The notes below the pieces were generated by a model, which had not been told where the DNA came from, ran no database searches, and was given only the letters and a program-made list of their open reading frames with translations. A stretch of 34,712 bases of DNA. Origin: Prasinococcaceae sp. CCMP 1430 (Eukaryota; Prasinodermophyta; Palmophyllophyceae; Prasinococcales; Prasinococcaceae). The stretch covers positions 428,543 to 463,254 of the forward strand of contig RQSC01000015.1 of assembly GCA_013416795.1 (NCBI GenBank), in the 5' to 3' direction. Positions 1 to 10,400 of this stretch are shown here, one piece after another. Numbering within the stretch: position 1 is the first letter of the stretch; each line of letters starts with the position of its first letter. The position numbers and the translations under genes are program-made.

Positions 1-11
1 TGGACTGGATA

Positions 12-103
12 CTAGGGTCTAGGGTCTAGGGTTTAGGGTCTAGGGTTTAAAGGGTTTAGGGTTTAGGGTTTAGGGTTTAGGGTTTAGGGTTTAGGGTTTA
101 GGG
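12..103 (+). repeat. Interstitial telomeric repeat tract (TTTAGGG)n
   Basis: The left part has TCTAGGG variants, and the right part (about 52-103) is a nearly perfect run of TTTAGGG, the plant/alga-type telomere repeat. The G-rich strand points into the window, whereas a true left chromosome end would read CCCTAAA. The tract is therefore interstitial, a fusion point, or an assembly joint. The variants lie on the side away from the gene and the perfect repeats abut it, as if the old chromosome end had faced right. Confidence 0.9.
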
Positions 104-142
104 TCGCCGCCGCGCCGCGCGGCCGCCACGGCGCTCTTCGGC

Positions 143-811
143 ATGGGCGGCGGCGGCGGAGACGCCACGCCGATGATCTGCATCGACTGCGGGTACATCT
201 ACAAGGGGGACTTCTCAAAGGAGAACTTCTTCACCTACAAGTGCCCGACGTGCGGCGTGGGCAAGAACAGGTTCAAGAAGGCCCCGCAGTCGCAGGTGTG
301 CGGCGGCCGCGCGAGGCGCCGGCCGGCGCCGACCGGCTCGGCGCGAGCGGCCGCCGCGAGCGGGGCCTACCCGGGCGCGCGCTCGGTCAAGGCAGCGGTC
401 GTCGCGGCGGGCGGCGAGTGGCGAGGGACCGTCATCGGCGTGGGAGAGGCCGCGGCAGGTGAGGTTGAGGCCGAAGAAGGGCTGGCGATTGGAGGATCGG
501 GCGTGGGCGGCGCGCTCACAGCGCTCTGTGACGCGGCCGAGCAGTTCGCGGCGGCCTCGAGGCTTGCGGCGAAGGTGACACAGACCTCCGACGGGGGCGC
601 CTCCGTGCGCACCGCGCGCGCCGCGCACGTCAAGGGCGGCACCAACATTCTGAGCTTGCTCTGGGTCGACTCGGTGCACGTGCTCGCGCTCGCCGTGGCG
701 CTGCCCTCGGAAGAGAGCGCAGCGCTCGCTGACACGGCCAAGGCCGAGGCGCGCCTACAACCCGTACTCGAGGAGCTCAGGGAGGCGCTCCTGCCGCTGG
801 CCGAGTACTGA
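143..811 (+). CDS. Rubredoxin-like domain protein with unrecognised C-terminal region, possibly 5'-truncated
   Basis: Residues 11-46 form a rubredoxin-type iron site: a C-x2-C-G-Y-x-Y knuckle (ICIDCGYIY) and a second C-P-x-C-G knuckle followed by KNRFKK. Such proteins bind one iron on four cysteines and carry electrons; algal versions are usually plastid proteins. Residues 47-85 are Arg/Ala-rich, and residues 85-222 form an Ala-rich, possibly alpha/beta region that I do not recognise. It has at most a vague likeness to Roadblock-type folds. The frame is open upstream of the ATG only to position 95, where it meets a stop inside the telomeric tract, so no targeting peptide is visible. The N-terminus may be lost, or lie in an upstream exon with the tract in an intron. 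A GT at 296 (CAG|GTGTGC) could be a donor, so the C-terminal part may belong to another exon or gene. The stop is only 24 bases before the next start codon. Confidence 0.6.
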   Translation: MGGGGGDATPMICIDCGYIYKGDFSKENFFTYKCPTCGVGKNRFKKAPQSQVCGGRARRRPAPTGSARAAAASGAYPGARSVKAAVVAAGGEWRGTVIGVGEAAAGEVEAEEGLAIGGSGVGGALTALCDAAEQFAAASRLAAKVTQTSDGGASVRTARAAHVKGGTNILSLLWVDSVHVLALAVALPSEESAALADTAKAEARLQPVLEELREALLPLAEY

Positions 812-835
812 GCGGCTGTGGGTGCGCCTGCCGCC

Positions 836-1900
836 ATGTTCGGCCACCCCGGCTTCCGCATGATGGACCCTGGCACGTGGACGCCGTGGCAGCAGATCGG
901 CATTTCGTACTCGCTTATGCTCATTCAGCTCACGCTCTCGTCCTCTCTCATCCTGCTCAACAAGTGGCTGCTCTCGAACGCGGGCTTTCACTACCCGATC
1001 ATTCTGAGCAGCATGGGGATGCTCTTCAGCTCTGTGGCGTCGTTCGTGTTGGTCGACGTGATCAAGATCGTCACCGTGCCTGAAGAGACGCGGCAGGCGG
1101 CCGATGCGCGCTTCCAGCTGACGCGCATGAATCCTCTCGCATTCGTAGCGGCCATCACGTTATCTACTGGGAACTACGCCTACATTTACCTCTCCGTGAG
1201 CATCATCCAGATTCTCAAGTCATTTACGCCTGTTCTTACGCTGCTGTTGCTCGTCGCGCTGCGTATGACCTCGCCCACCCACAAGCTCGTCGCGAGCGTG
1301 AGCATCATCACCGTCGGCTGCGCGATCGCCGCGTGGGGCGAGATCGAGACCGCTGGCGCGACGACCCTCTTCGGGCTGCTCGTATTCTTCGCCAGCGAGT
1401 GTGCCGAGTGCTCTCGAGTGGTGATGCTCGACTTCCTGCTGCGTGGAGAGAGTGGGTCAAAGATCAAGCTGAACGGTCTCACCACCCTGTACTACTTGGC
1501 GCCGCTGACGTTCATGTGGTGCCAGGTGTTTGCCTTCTTTCTCGAGTGGCCAAAGTTTGCACAGGAATCTGGCTGGCAAACCTTTGCGATGCATCCTGGT
1601 ATGATGCTCGTGGCGGCGACGATGGGCTTCGGTGTGAATCTCTTTGCCTTTCTCACCATCCAGACCGCGCGCGGGGGGAGCCTCACCTTCAAGGTCGCTC
1701 AGACGGCCAAAAATGCACTGCTGGTGTGGTTGTCTGTGCTCATCTTTCACAACGTCGTGTCGCCACGCGTCGTGCTTGGCTACGGCATCTCTCTCGCGGG
1801 ATTCCTGTGGTACACCGTGCTACAGGCCAACAAGCGCTCCAAGGAGGAGGAGAAGCAAAAGTACGCGCGCGTGCCCTCACAGCAGGATGTTAAGAGCTGA
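836..1900 (+). CDS. Triose-phosphate / nucleotide-sugar transporter family protein (TPT/DMT superfamily)
   Basis: This 354-residue polytopic membrane protein has about ten hydrophobic segments, as expected for the drug/metabolite transporter superfamily. Family hallmarks are an N-terminal stretch ending in NKWLL, the IIQILKSFTPV motif in the fourth to fifth helices, and a basic cytosolic tail (NKRSKEEEKQK). Relatives exchange sugar phosphates or nucleotide sugars across Golgi, ER or plastid membranes. The substrate cannot be read from the sequence, and no clear plastid targeting peptide precedes the first helix, so an endomembrane location is a little more likely. The start is the first in-frame ATG, in a good context (gccgccATG). 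It lies 24 bases after the upstream stop, so the 5' UTR is tiny or overlaps the neighbour. No intron is needed. Confidence 0.9.
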   Translation: MFGHPGFRMMDPGTWTPWQQIGISYSLMLIQLTLSSSLILLNKWLLSNAGFHYPIILSSMGMLFSSVASFVLVDVIKIVTVPEETRQAADARFQLTRMNPLAFVAAITLSTGNYAYIYLSVSIIQILKSFTPVLTLLLLVALRMTSPTHKLVASVSIITVGCAIAAWGEIETAGATTLFGLLVFFASECAECSRVVMLDFLLRGESGSKIKLNGLTTLYYLAPLTFMWCQVFAFFLEWPKFAQESGWQTFAMHPGMMLVAATMGFGVNLFAFLTIQTARGGSLTFKVAQTAKNALLVWLSVLIFHNVVSPRVVLGYGISLAGFLWYTVLQANKRSKEEEKQKYARVPSQQDVKS

Positions 1901-2079
1901 AGCCGCTGCTACCACACGTGCCAGCTTCTGTGCTCCCACCAGGACCTTTGTACTTTAAAAATGTCTATTGAACATGCATGCGGGCCACCGCCGAGGTACC
2001 CTCCGCCTTTTCGCCGCAAGCGTGGCGGTCTCTGTATCAGGCAGCTTTCCAACGTGGCGTGGCCGGCTCTCGTCGATGG

Positions 2080-3246
2080 TCATGCGATGGCGAAGCGCCC
2101 AATGCGCAGAGCCACACGGGTAGGCGCGCCTCCATCACTAGCCGCATCGCCTGGCAGCGCGCGTGGCTCCAGGGCGCAAAGCGTCGCCTCCTGCACCTCG
2201 TCTCGATCTAGGCGCACGCGGACGGCCGGGGCGCGTCGCCAGCTCATCCCGAGCGCGGGGTTTTGCGTCTGGCCGGGAGCGCTGTCGCCTCCGCCAGCCC
2301 CGCCGCCTCCGCCCACGACGTGATTGGTGCACAGCACCGAGACTTTCGTGCTGCCCCTGCACGACGCCAGGCGCTTCATCGCCGCCTCCATCTGCGCCAT
2401 GACCGCGTGACCCTGGCCCGACCCCGCGCCGAGCACCGGCGCGAGCAGGGCGCCCGCGCTGTCCACCACCACGAGCTCCAACCGAGAGAAGAAGGAGGAC
2501 AGGGCGTCTGCTTCGGGCGGCGGGCCGCTGTTCGGATCCTCTTGCGACCCCTGCGCGCCATCATCAGCGAGCGTGCCCTCGGCGCTGGCGTTGGACGTCG
2601 CCACGAGCACTTCGTCTAGCAAAGCAATGGCCTCGTGCGCTGAGTGCACCCTGAACAAAGCGACCGAGCTCAGCGCGCTGCTCTCCGCTCGCCTCTCGGC
2701 GTCTGCAGCCGGTGCGGTCTGGGGTGGTTGCGGCGCCCGCCCACCATTGCGCACTCCCGCGAGCAGCTGGGCCATCCGTCGTGCCGAGAACGAGTTCGCA
2801 GAGTCGACGTACACCACGCTTGCGCCCCGCGCTGCGGCGGCCGCGGCGGCGAGCATCGCGAGCTGCGTCTTGCCTGTCGCGCTGCCGCCGCAGAGCTCGG
2901 TGAGCGCACCCCGCCGCAGCCCCCCACCCAGGAGCGCATCGAGCGCGGTGCAGCCCGTCTTCGCTCGCCCGTCGCCCAGCAGCTCGCTCGCCGGCCGCGG
3001 CGGGGGCGGCGCATCGCCCGTCGCCTCGAGAGCGCGCAGGATCGCCTCGAGCGCTCCTGCCTCTGCCGCGTCCAGCGACGCACCCGCATGCCTGGATCCC
3101 ACGCCGCCCCCAGCCCCGGCGGACGAACGCGCCTCGCACCGCACGTTCGCCAGGGCGACGTCCGCGGCACCCCTCACGCCCCTCGCCTCCAGCACCGCCG
3201 CCTCGCCTGGTGCGACGAGACCCGCTGCCTCCATGCGGGCGAGCAT
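2080..3246 (-). CDS. RAD51D: RAD51D-like RecA-family recombination protein
   Basis: This 388-residue RecA/RAD51-family ATPase has a short helical N-terminal domain (about residues 1-90). Its core begins at GCTALDALLGGGL, with Walker A GGSATGKTQ, then VYVDSANSFSARRMAQLL, Walker B LVVVDSAG, and a TNH motif before a Gly-rich loop. The C-terminal NPALGMSWRRAP followed by VRVRLDR resembles RAD51D more than RAD51, DMC1 or XRCC3. RAD51D acts with other RAD51 paralogues in homologous recombination and strand-exchange mediation in the nucleus. Low-complexity insertions follow the VYVDS segment (residues ~190-270). The start chosen is ATG 3246-3244; ATG 3237-3235 (MEAAG) is equally possible. Upstream in-frame sequence is Arg/Pro-rich and unlike the family. 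The gene runs head to head with the SET-domain gene and tail to tail with the transporter (179 bases between stops). Confidence 0.82.
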   Translation of the reverse strand: MLARMEAAGLVAPGEAAVLEARGVRGAADVALANVRCEARSSAGAGGGVGSRHAGASLDAAEAGALEAILRALEATGDAPPPPRPASELLGDGRAKTGCTALDALLGGGLRRGALTELCGGSATGKTQLAMLAAAAAAARGASVVYVDSANSFSARRMAQLLAGVRNGGRAPQPPQTAPAADAERRAESSALSSVALFRVHSAHEAIALLDEVLVATSNASAEGTLADDGAQGSQEDPNSGPPPEADALSSFFSRLELVVVDSAGALLAPVLGAGSGQGHAVMAQMEAAMKRLASCRGSTKVSVLCTNHVVGGGGGAGGGDSAPGQTQNPALGMSWRRAPAVRVRLDRDEVQEATLCALEPRALPGDAASDGGAPTRVALRIGRFAIA

Positions 3247-3247
3247 G
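3244..3247. other. Overlapping divergent start codons in one CATG
   Basis: CATG at 3244-3247 contains a minus-strand ATG (RAD51D-like gene) and a plus-strand ATG (start proposed for the SET-domain gene). If both are used there is no intergenic space, and each 5' UTR lies inside the other's coding region. The plus-strand start depends on an apparent one-base frame slip just downstream. Confidence 0.4.
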
Positions 3248-6200
3248 GCTGCCGGCGGGCGGGCCGGCCGGCGCCGCCGGCGCCTACGCACAGCACCAGC
3301 CTGCCCCTCTTGGCCTCCACACGGCCCCTCTGGCGGTGGGCACGAATGGCGGGGGTGGGGGCGCCGCACCGCAGGAGAGCGCGGGCCCACTTCTCTACTC
3401 GCAGCAAATGGTTGGTGGCAGCATGCCGTCCACCCAGCCGCCCATCGACGCTGGGGGCGCGGCGGGCAGCGGGCACGGCATGAATGGCGCGCCCGCCCCC
3501 CTGCCGATGCAAACGATGCCGCAGGTTCAGCCGCAGGTGCTGTCCACTTCTCCTCCGGACGCGAGCTTTCTGCTGCGGCAACACTCTGGCAGCCTGTCGG
3601 AAGGGGCCGGGGACGGCATGGCGGCGGCGTTTTCTGGGCTCGGTGGGATGTTGCCGACGCTCGACGCCGACATGGCCACGATGCTGCTCGGAAAGAGCGT
3701 GGCTCCGCAGCAGCACACGAGCGCGCGCAGCGCTTCGCACAAGCAGCCCGCGCAGCGCGTGAAACTCGAATCCCCGCTCGACGCGCCCGGGCGCGTGGCG
3801 ACCGCCGCTGCGGCCGTGGGTGGGCGCGCCGTTGAGCCGACTCAGCCCGTCGACCCCGACGGCGTGCTCGGGCTCCGCTGGGTGCAGTCGCTCATGGAGA
3901 TTCGAAACAAGAAACCAAGCGCCGGCGGCCCGATACGTCAGTGCGTGCGCGACGCCCTCGAGGCGGTGCCTGGCCCTCCCTCGGCGCTCGCCGACAGGCT
4001 AGCATTCATCATCACCCCAGCGGGAGGCTACAAGAGCAACTCGGCGGGACCCTGCAAGCGCGCCGCGTGTGCTGCGCTGAAGCAGTACCTGGACGACCAC
4101 GGTGTGGTCGAGGCCACGCCCGACAAAGCGGCGGAGCGCGCAAGCAAGAAGCGTGACGGCGTCGGCGGCGGAGGGCCGCGTCTGCCGCCGCACGTGAGCA
4201 CCGCGCAGCGGAAGGAGGCCGAAATCGCCGCCGCGGCCGCGGCGTCCGTCCTGGGCGTCGAGCCGTCGATGGTCATGGCCGAGCGTGCCAAGGTGCCTCG
4301 CGAGGTGCACGTCACGTGCAATGGCGCCAAGGCTGTCTTTCGCACGGCCACGTGCGACGTGCGCTGCTTTTGCGGCGAGTGTTTCGGCTCAAAGCCGCTC
4401 ATGACCCCGAGCGCTCTGGAGAAGCACGTGGGATGCGCGGCCAAGAAGTGGAAGCTCAGCTTCCGCGTGCGCGACCGCACGCATCCGAATGGCGCGCTAC
4501 CGCTTGGCGACTGGCTCACGAAACAGGGCGTCGACGAGTCCCTCTTTATCAACGTCAGCGGACTGACCGCCGCTGTCGCCTCGCAGAAGGTGAGTGTGCG
4601 CGCAGCACCCGACGAGTGCGCCTTGCGAGCCAGCAGCTCGCCAGCCGGCGCGCACGTGTCGTCGCCGTTTGCGAGCGCGCGCATGAATCTGACGCGCTCC
4701 GCTGCGACACGCACGCGGGCCGCGTAGATGGGCAACTCCAAGTACTCCAAGCTTGTGTCTGGCCTGAAGACTGCAGACACCAACAAGAAGTGGGGCACTT
4801 TCGAAACCAACGCACCCACCGTGCCTGGCACCTGGCTGGCGAATCGATGCGGAGTGTGCGGCCACACAGAAGATCACGACAGCAACATGCTGCTCACGTG
4901 CGATGGCTGCGGCGCGACCGCGCATCAAAACTGCTATGGCAAGTCGTCATCGTTGCCCAGGGCGGACGGTTCCTGGCTGTGCCGAGCGTGTGCGTATCAC
5001 GAGGTTCGGGAGAACGCAGCGGCAGAGGCAGCGGAGAGGCTTGCTCAGCTCAACATGGCTCGCCAGGAAGCGCTGCAGGCGCGGCGGGATGCGCTCGCGG
5101 CCAAGATCGCCGCGACCAAGAAAAAGGCCGCGGGACAGGCCAATGGAAGCGGTGGCCCCGTCGGAGGCGCAGGTGGTGCAGGCCTGGGCCCGCTTGCACG
5201 CCCGCCGAAGCGAGTGCGCGTCGCTGGCCCTGCTGGCGACCCCAAACTTCGCCAGAGCCTCCTCGCGCAGTCGAAGGTGCCCGCAAAGCCACGTTGTGTG
5301 CTGTGCCCCATCGAAGGAGGCGTGCTCAAGCCGACAACGCTGCGAGACACATGGGCGCACGTGCTTTGCACCCTCTGGGTCCCTGAGACCGTGGTGGTTG
5401 ACCCAGACGAAGTCGAGCCGATGGACCGCATCCAGTACGTGCACCGCGACAGGTGGGGACTCAAGTGCACGGTGTGCAATTGCAGGCATGGCGCGTGCAT
5501 TCAGTGCCATGCGCCGAACTGCTTTGCGTCGTACCACGCGAGCTGTGCCTTCCTGGCCGGCCTGCCCATGGAAGTCAAGTCAGTTCGCAGGCCAAAACCG
5601 CCCAAGACCAAGACCGCTGCTGCGAATGCAGCGGCTGCCGTATCGCTGCTCGTGCCTCTCGGCGACACCGTGACGGGCCGTACGTTTGAGATTTACTTCG
5701 ACGGCGATGGCGTATGGTACACGGCTACGTGCCTGCGTGCGGACCCGCTCAACCACAGATGGGAGGTGCTCTATGAGTGCGACGGCGTCAAGGAGGTGCT
5801 CGATGCGACCAAGGCAGACAAGCAAGAGTTCCCGCCTGTCAAGCTTGTGCCGCTCGGAGGGGGCGAGGGGGTTGAGGGCGATGCCGATTCCTCGGATGAA
5901 GACGCCATGGACGTGGATGTCGATGCACCCGGCGCCGCATCGGAGGGGCGGGGCACCCCTGCGGCCCCTTACGTTCTGGCCGCGGCGGGGTTCGCGGTCC
6001 CCGCGGAAGGTGGCGCGTGCGAGCAGCCTGCGCGCGGCAAGAGCAAAGGCAAGGGCAAGGGCAGAAAGAACACTGTGGTGAGGTTGCACCCCGATGATGA
6101 CATGGAGGAGATCGTCGAGCTTGTCTCGTACTGTCCGCGGCATGCGCACCTGGGATCGGTGCCGAAAGACGGCGTGGCGACGGGCGGCATCGTGAGCTTC

Positions 6201-7142
6201 TGTGGCGCGGAGGGCGCTGCGGCGGTCGGTGGCGCTGCGCTACTCAAGGGAGCGTCGGCAGCAGCGGAGCACACGCTACGCACTATCGCCACGGGAGCTC
6301 TGGCTGACGCCAAGGCGCGGCTGGTCGCGTCGGTGGAACCCGACATGCTTGACACGTATCCGATGGAGGTGCAGGAAGAGGAGACCGGCGAGCACGCCGC
6401 TCGATGCTTTCCGTGGGGGCGGAGGGGAAGGGGGCGCGTGAGGCCGTGGGCAGGCGAGGAGCGCTGGCAGCGGCAGAGCGCACCTTACATTGTCGGCGGC
6501 CTGGGCCCGCACTCGATGAAGGAAAAGGCGGCGACCCTCTCAGGCATCGCCCCTAGGCTGGCGAAGGTGGCTGCCGCCGCCGCTGCCGCCACCGCGGCTG
6601 TGGGCGGCGAGGCACCGCGCGGCCCTCGCCCGCCCGAGGAGGTCTTGCGCCCGCACCAGGAGTCGGGGCTGGCACCCTCAGCTCGCCTCAGCAAAGCCAG
6701 CGAGGAGGGCATGGACCGGGTGACGTTTGGCAAGTCGCGCATCCACAAGTATGGCGCATTCGCCAAGCGCAAGATCAAGCGCGGCGAGATCGTCGCCGAG
6801 TACAAGGGCGAGTACGTGCGGGTGGCGGTGGCGAATGCACGAGAGCGCAAATACCGCGCGAAGGACATCGACTGCTACCTCTTTCGCGTTGGTGAGGACG
6901 TCGTCATCGACGGGACGATGAAAGGCTGCGGCTGCAGCAGGCAGATCAATGCGAGCTGCGAGCCGAACATGTTCGCGCGCATCGTGGACTCGGAGTCAGG
7001 AAGGCGCGTAGTATTTAACGCGCTGCGCGACATCGAGGCCGGGCAGGAGGTCACGTACGACTACCGCTTCGACGAGGAGGACAGCGATGCCAAGGTCGCT
7101 TGCTACTGTGGCTCCGAGAGGTGTCGGGGCACTCTAAACTGA
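3245..7142 (+). CDS. Trithorax/ATX-like histone methyltransferase: SAND/ULT-like, PHD, extended PHD with Tudor insert, SET, post-SET
   Basis: This is a nuclear lysine methyltransferase of the MLL/trithorax/ATX type (the family methylates H3K4). It has two exons (to 4589, and 4728-7142) joined in phase 0. Exon 1 has a Gly/Pro/Gln-rich N-terminus and a Cys/His module at about 4330-4530 (CFCGECFGSK ... EKHVGCAAKKWK ... LPLGDWL) like SAND/ULT/TDBD domains. Exon 2 (own numbering) has a C4HC3 PHD finger (40-90), an extended PHD finger starting at RCVLC (189), a Tudor-like segment (GRTFEIYFDGDGVWYTA, 317-375), the last Cys/His pair of the extended PHD far downstream (YCPRH, about 6130), then SET (about 662-785) and post-SET CYCGSERCRGTLN. 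The SET NHSC motif reads NASC. The first in-frame ATG is 3408, but coding character starts earlier; ATG 3245 is natural if one base is wrong between about 3250 and 3265. The protein has 1198 residues from 3408. Confidence 0.85.
4590..4727 (+). other. Intron in the SET-domain gene
   Basis: Donor AAG|GTGAGT, acceptor CGTAG|ATG, 138 nt, phase 0. The intron has no stop until the TAG that forms its acceptor, so retaining it would truncate the protein just before the PHD fingers. Confidence 0.8.
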
Positions 7143-7407
7143 GGCGCGAACGACTCCCTGTGCCTGCCGCCCCTTCAAGTTCGTTCGCGCGCGACCTGAA
7201 ACTCCGCGCACACGTGCGCGGGCCTAGGGACTCTGTAATCAACTTGCCGACATCAAGCCCGCGCGCTTGCGGCGCGGCCAGAGCGCGCGGCTCCACGTCC
7301 GCAGGTGCAACGTCACTGTGGTACATGCAAAGGTGGGATAACGCGCATGAAAAGGCACAACTTGTGAGGCAGCTGCTGCCGCATGTCCGCGCCAACACTG
7401 CTCGCGC

Positions 7408-10400
7408 TCACTGAGTACTGCCTGCGGCCTCTGCGGCCGCACCGCTCAGGGGACCACCCGCAGCGGTCTCTGCGAGCACCGTCGGCGAGGGCGCGGTCGG
7501 CACCTCCGCGCCGCCGGCTTCAAGGTCGCTCTCGTCGCTGGCCTCGCGGTCATCCTCTCGTAAGTCGCCCTCAGCCGCCTGGGCGGCCGACTCCTCGTAC
7601 GCCTCCTCTGCGCCTTGCGACCTAAAGGACCTATTGAGCATCCTCTCGCGCCTCAGCTTGGTCTCCAGTCTCTCCTTCAAGGTCAGGGTCATGCGATTCT
7701 TCTTGTGCACGCGTGCCTTGGCCTCGAGCTCCTGCTGCAGCATTTTGTTGGCGTAGAAGGTCGCCTCGCGCGCTGAGGCCGCAGCCTCGGCCTCTCCAAG
7801 ATGCGAAGCCTGCTCGGCGGCCACGCTGCTCGCGGCGTTGTGACCGTCCACGATGCAAGTGTCGAGGCGAGCGCGGTCGGGTGCGGTCGCCCGGACGCCC
7901 TCGGCTTCGAGCTCGGCTTCGATGTCTTGCCAGACCTCCCCGCGGCGGAGCGCCGCATACGCGCGCACACCAACGAGCGTCGCTCGTTGTGATGGGGCCA
8001 AGTACGATAGTTCCGCATCATCGAATCCGACAAAGACAGCGTACACGCGCATGAGCAGATCCACCGATCCCGCGGCGGCCGCGATGGCGGCTGCCCCGGA
8101 TGCGCCAATGCCGAAAGCGCCCACGGCACCACCGCTCGCGGGCGAACCCGCCGCGGAGCGCGACGCGCTGCCCGGGCGCGAAGAGGAGCCAGTGCTCGCC
8201 GCCGCGCCGTACACACCAATCGCAGCAGGTGGCCTCGCTACCGCGAGAGTGGCGTCGCCCGCCAGAGGCTTGTCAATCCCCGCGAGCGTTCCCCCGTCGT
8301 TGCGCATGCCACGGACGCTCTCCTCTGCCTCCCACAACGCCAGCACCATGTGCGCCGCCGAACGGCCTGTGCGCTCAGAGCGCCACGAGTGGAAGAGCTC
8401 GCGCGCGGGTGCATAGCCGAGTACGTCGGCCAGACACGCCAGCGCAAGCGGGGCGTGCTCCGCAGCGCCTGCCTCAAGCAACGCCAGCAACGCCGTGAGG
8501 CCACCGCCGGCGACGAGCCGCGCGAGCGAGCGGCGCTCGGACGCGACCGCAGCCCAAACCAGGTCGATTGCAGCGAGAGCGCGCGCGCTGGGCAGCGTCG
8601 CATCCATTCCCGTGAGCACCGTGAGCTCAGCCGCCAGAAGCGAAACTCCTCCGGCTGCACGAAACCGCGCACGCGCATCTGCCGCCGCCGCGCGCACTGG
8701 CGAGCGGCAGAGCCTCGCTACTAGCTGTGCTGCCTGGCGCCTCTCGGTGTCCGGCGCGGCAACAGGGGCACCGGCGCCGCTGCCAACGCTGCCACCCCCA
8801 GCGAAGATATCGAGCGACACCTCCACAGCACCTGCGTCGACTAGCGGTAGTGCCACGTCGTCAATCGCCGCCAGCGCGCCCAGCAGGCGCATCCCGCTGC
8901 CGCCTCCACCCGGCTCGGCGGCGCGCGCTGCGGTCGCCCGGATGGCAGCCGCAGGCGCGCCCGCCGCCAACACCTCCGCTGTGCAGTGCGGTGCGAGAGC
9001 GCAGAGCGCCAGTGCGGCATCGCCCGCGAGCGCTGCCAGCTGGGGCGGCGTCAGCGAGCCGTCACACCGACGCGCGGGCGGGCTGTCTGAGCTCAGATAC
9101 GCCACCAGCACGCGCGGCACCAACGATGTCGCGACGGCCTCACGACATGCCACGTCGCGCCTCGCGAGGGCAGTGCAGAGGCTCCACGCCAGGGGTTTCA
9201 GCTCGAGGTCGTCGTCGTCGCGAGTAAGACAGCACGACGACAGATCCGCGTAGAACTCGGATAAGGAGTCGCCCTCAGCCAGCATATTCGCGCGCAGCGT
9301 CGCCTCCGGCGCCGTCGCGGCCACGAGCGCGAGGCGCAGCGCACCGCTCTCCCTCAGCGCCGCGCACGTCGCGCTCGCCGTCGTCTCCGTCGCGCTACGC
9401 CGCGCATCCAAGTCTGCGGCGTCCTCATTTGCGTTCACCGCCATGCCCCGTGGGCTGTTCGCGCCCCCCTTGGCCAGCAAGCCCATGATAACGAATCCCT
9501 CATTGCGCAGTTCCTTGTCGCGACGGCGGAAGCCTGCACCGGGCTGCGCGAGCAGCGCCCCCGACGCGAGGCGCACGGCGGCTGCGCACACGGAATCGTC
9601 GAGCTCGGCGCTCGCGCCTATCGCATCCACCGCATCGGGTCTCCCCTCGACACGCGCGAATGGGGCCGCGTCCAGCAAATTCCACAGCAGCTCAGCGCCC
9701 ATGTAGACGACGGACGAGGACACGTCAGGCGCCTCGTTGATGAGCGCGGCCACCGCGCGCACGGCTCCGGCCGCCGCAGCTTGGCGTGCGCTCGGCGCAT
9801 GGTATGAGAGCTGCAGGAGCGCGTCCACCAGAGTCTCGCAGAGCGACCCATCCGCAACGCAACGCGCTCGCTCGCCGCACACGGCCGCCCGCAGGCCACC
9901 CGCGAGGGGTGCGGCGATCCCGGAGCGGCACACGGCGAGCTGTGACGTGCAGTACAAGCGCGCATCGGGGCCTGCGGCCGCTATGCCGTCGGCGACCACG
10001 CTGGCCTCGAGTGCCTCCGCCGTTTCTGTGGGCGAATCACCGCCCGGGGGACGCGTGCCGTATCCGCTCGCGATGTTGGCGACGGAGCCGGCGCACGCGC
10101 GCAGCAGCGGCGAGAGCGCGTGGAGCTCGTCGACCGACGCGCTTTCGAGTCCCTCGAACACTTCGCCCATCGCCGTGAGCAGCTCCGCCACTGCCGGCAG
10201 GTGTCGCAGGTCGTCAGTCGCCGAACGCCGCACAAACGGCGCCGCTCCCAGCGCGTTCGCGAGTCCCGCCACGCCGCGCACCAGTGCGCCACCGCCTCGC
10301 TCGGGGCCCGCCCGCACGGCACGCAGCGCAGCGCTCAAGACAGCCGTCACCGAGGGCAGCTCCTTCACAGGGAATCCCTCGCGCGAGTGCACGCGCACCA

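Noticed and set aside
818-835. Upstream GTG as start of the transporter
   Set aside because: The first ATG at 836 has a good eukaryotic context and GTG starts are not expected in a nuclear gene.
3247-3835. Plus-strand frame 2 continuation from ATG 3245
   Set aside because: After a few codons it becomes Arg/Trp/Gly noise. The protein-like sequence lies in frame 3, so a frame slip is preferred.
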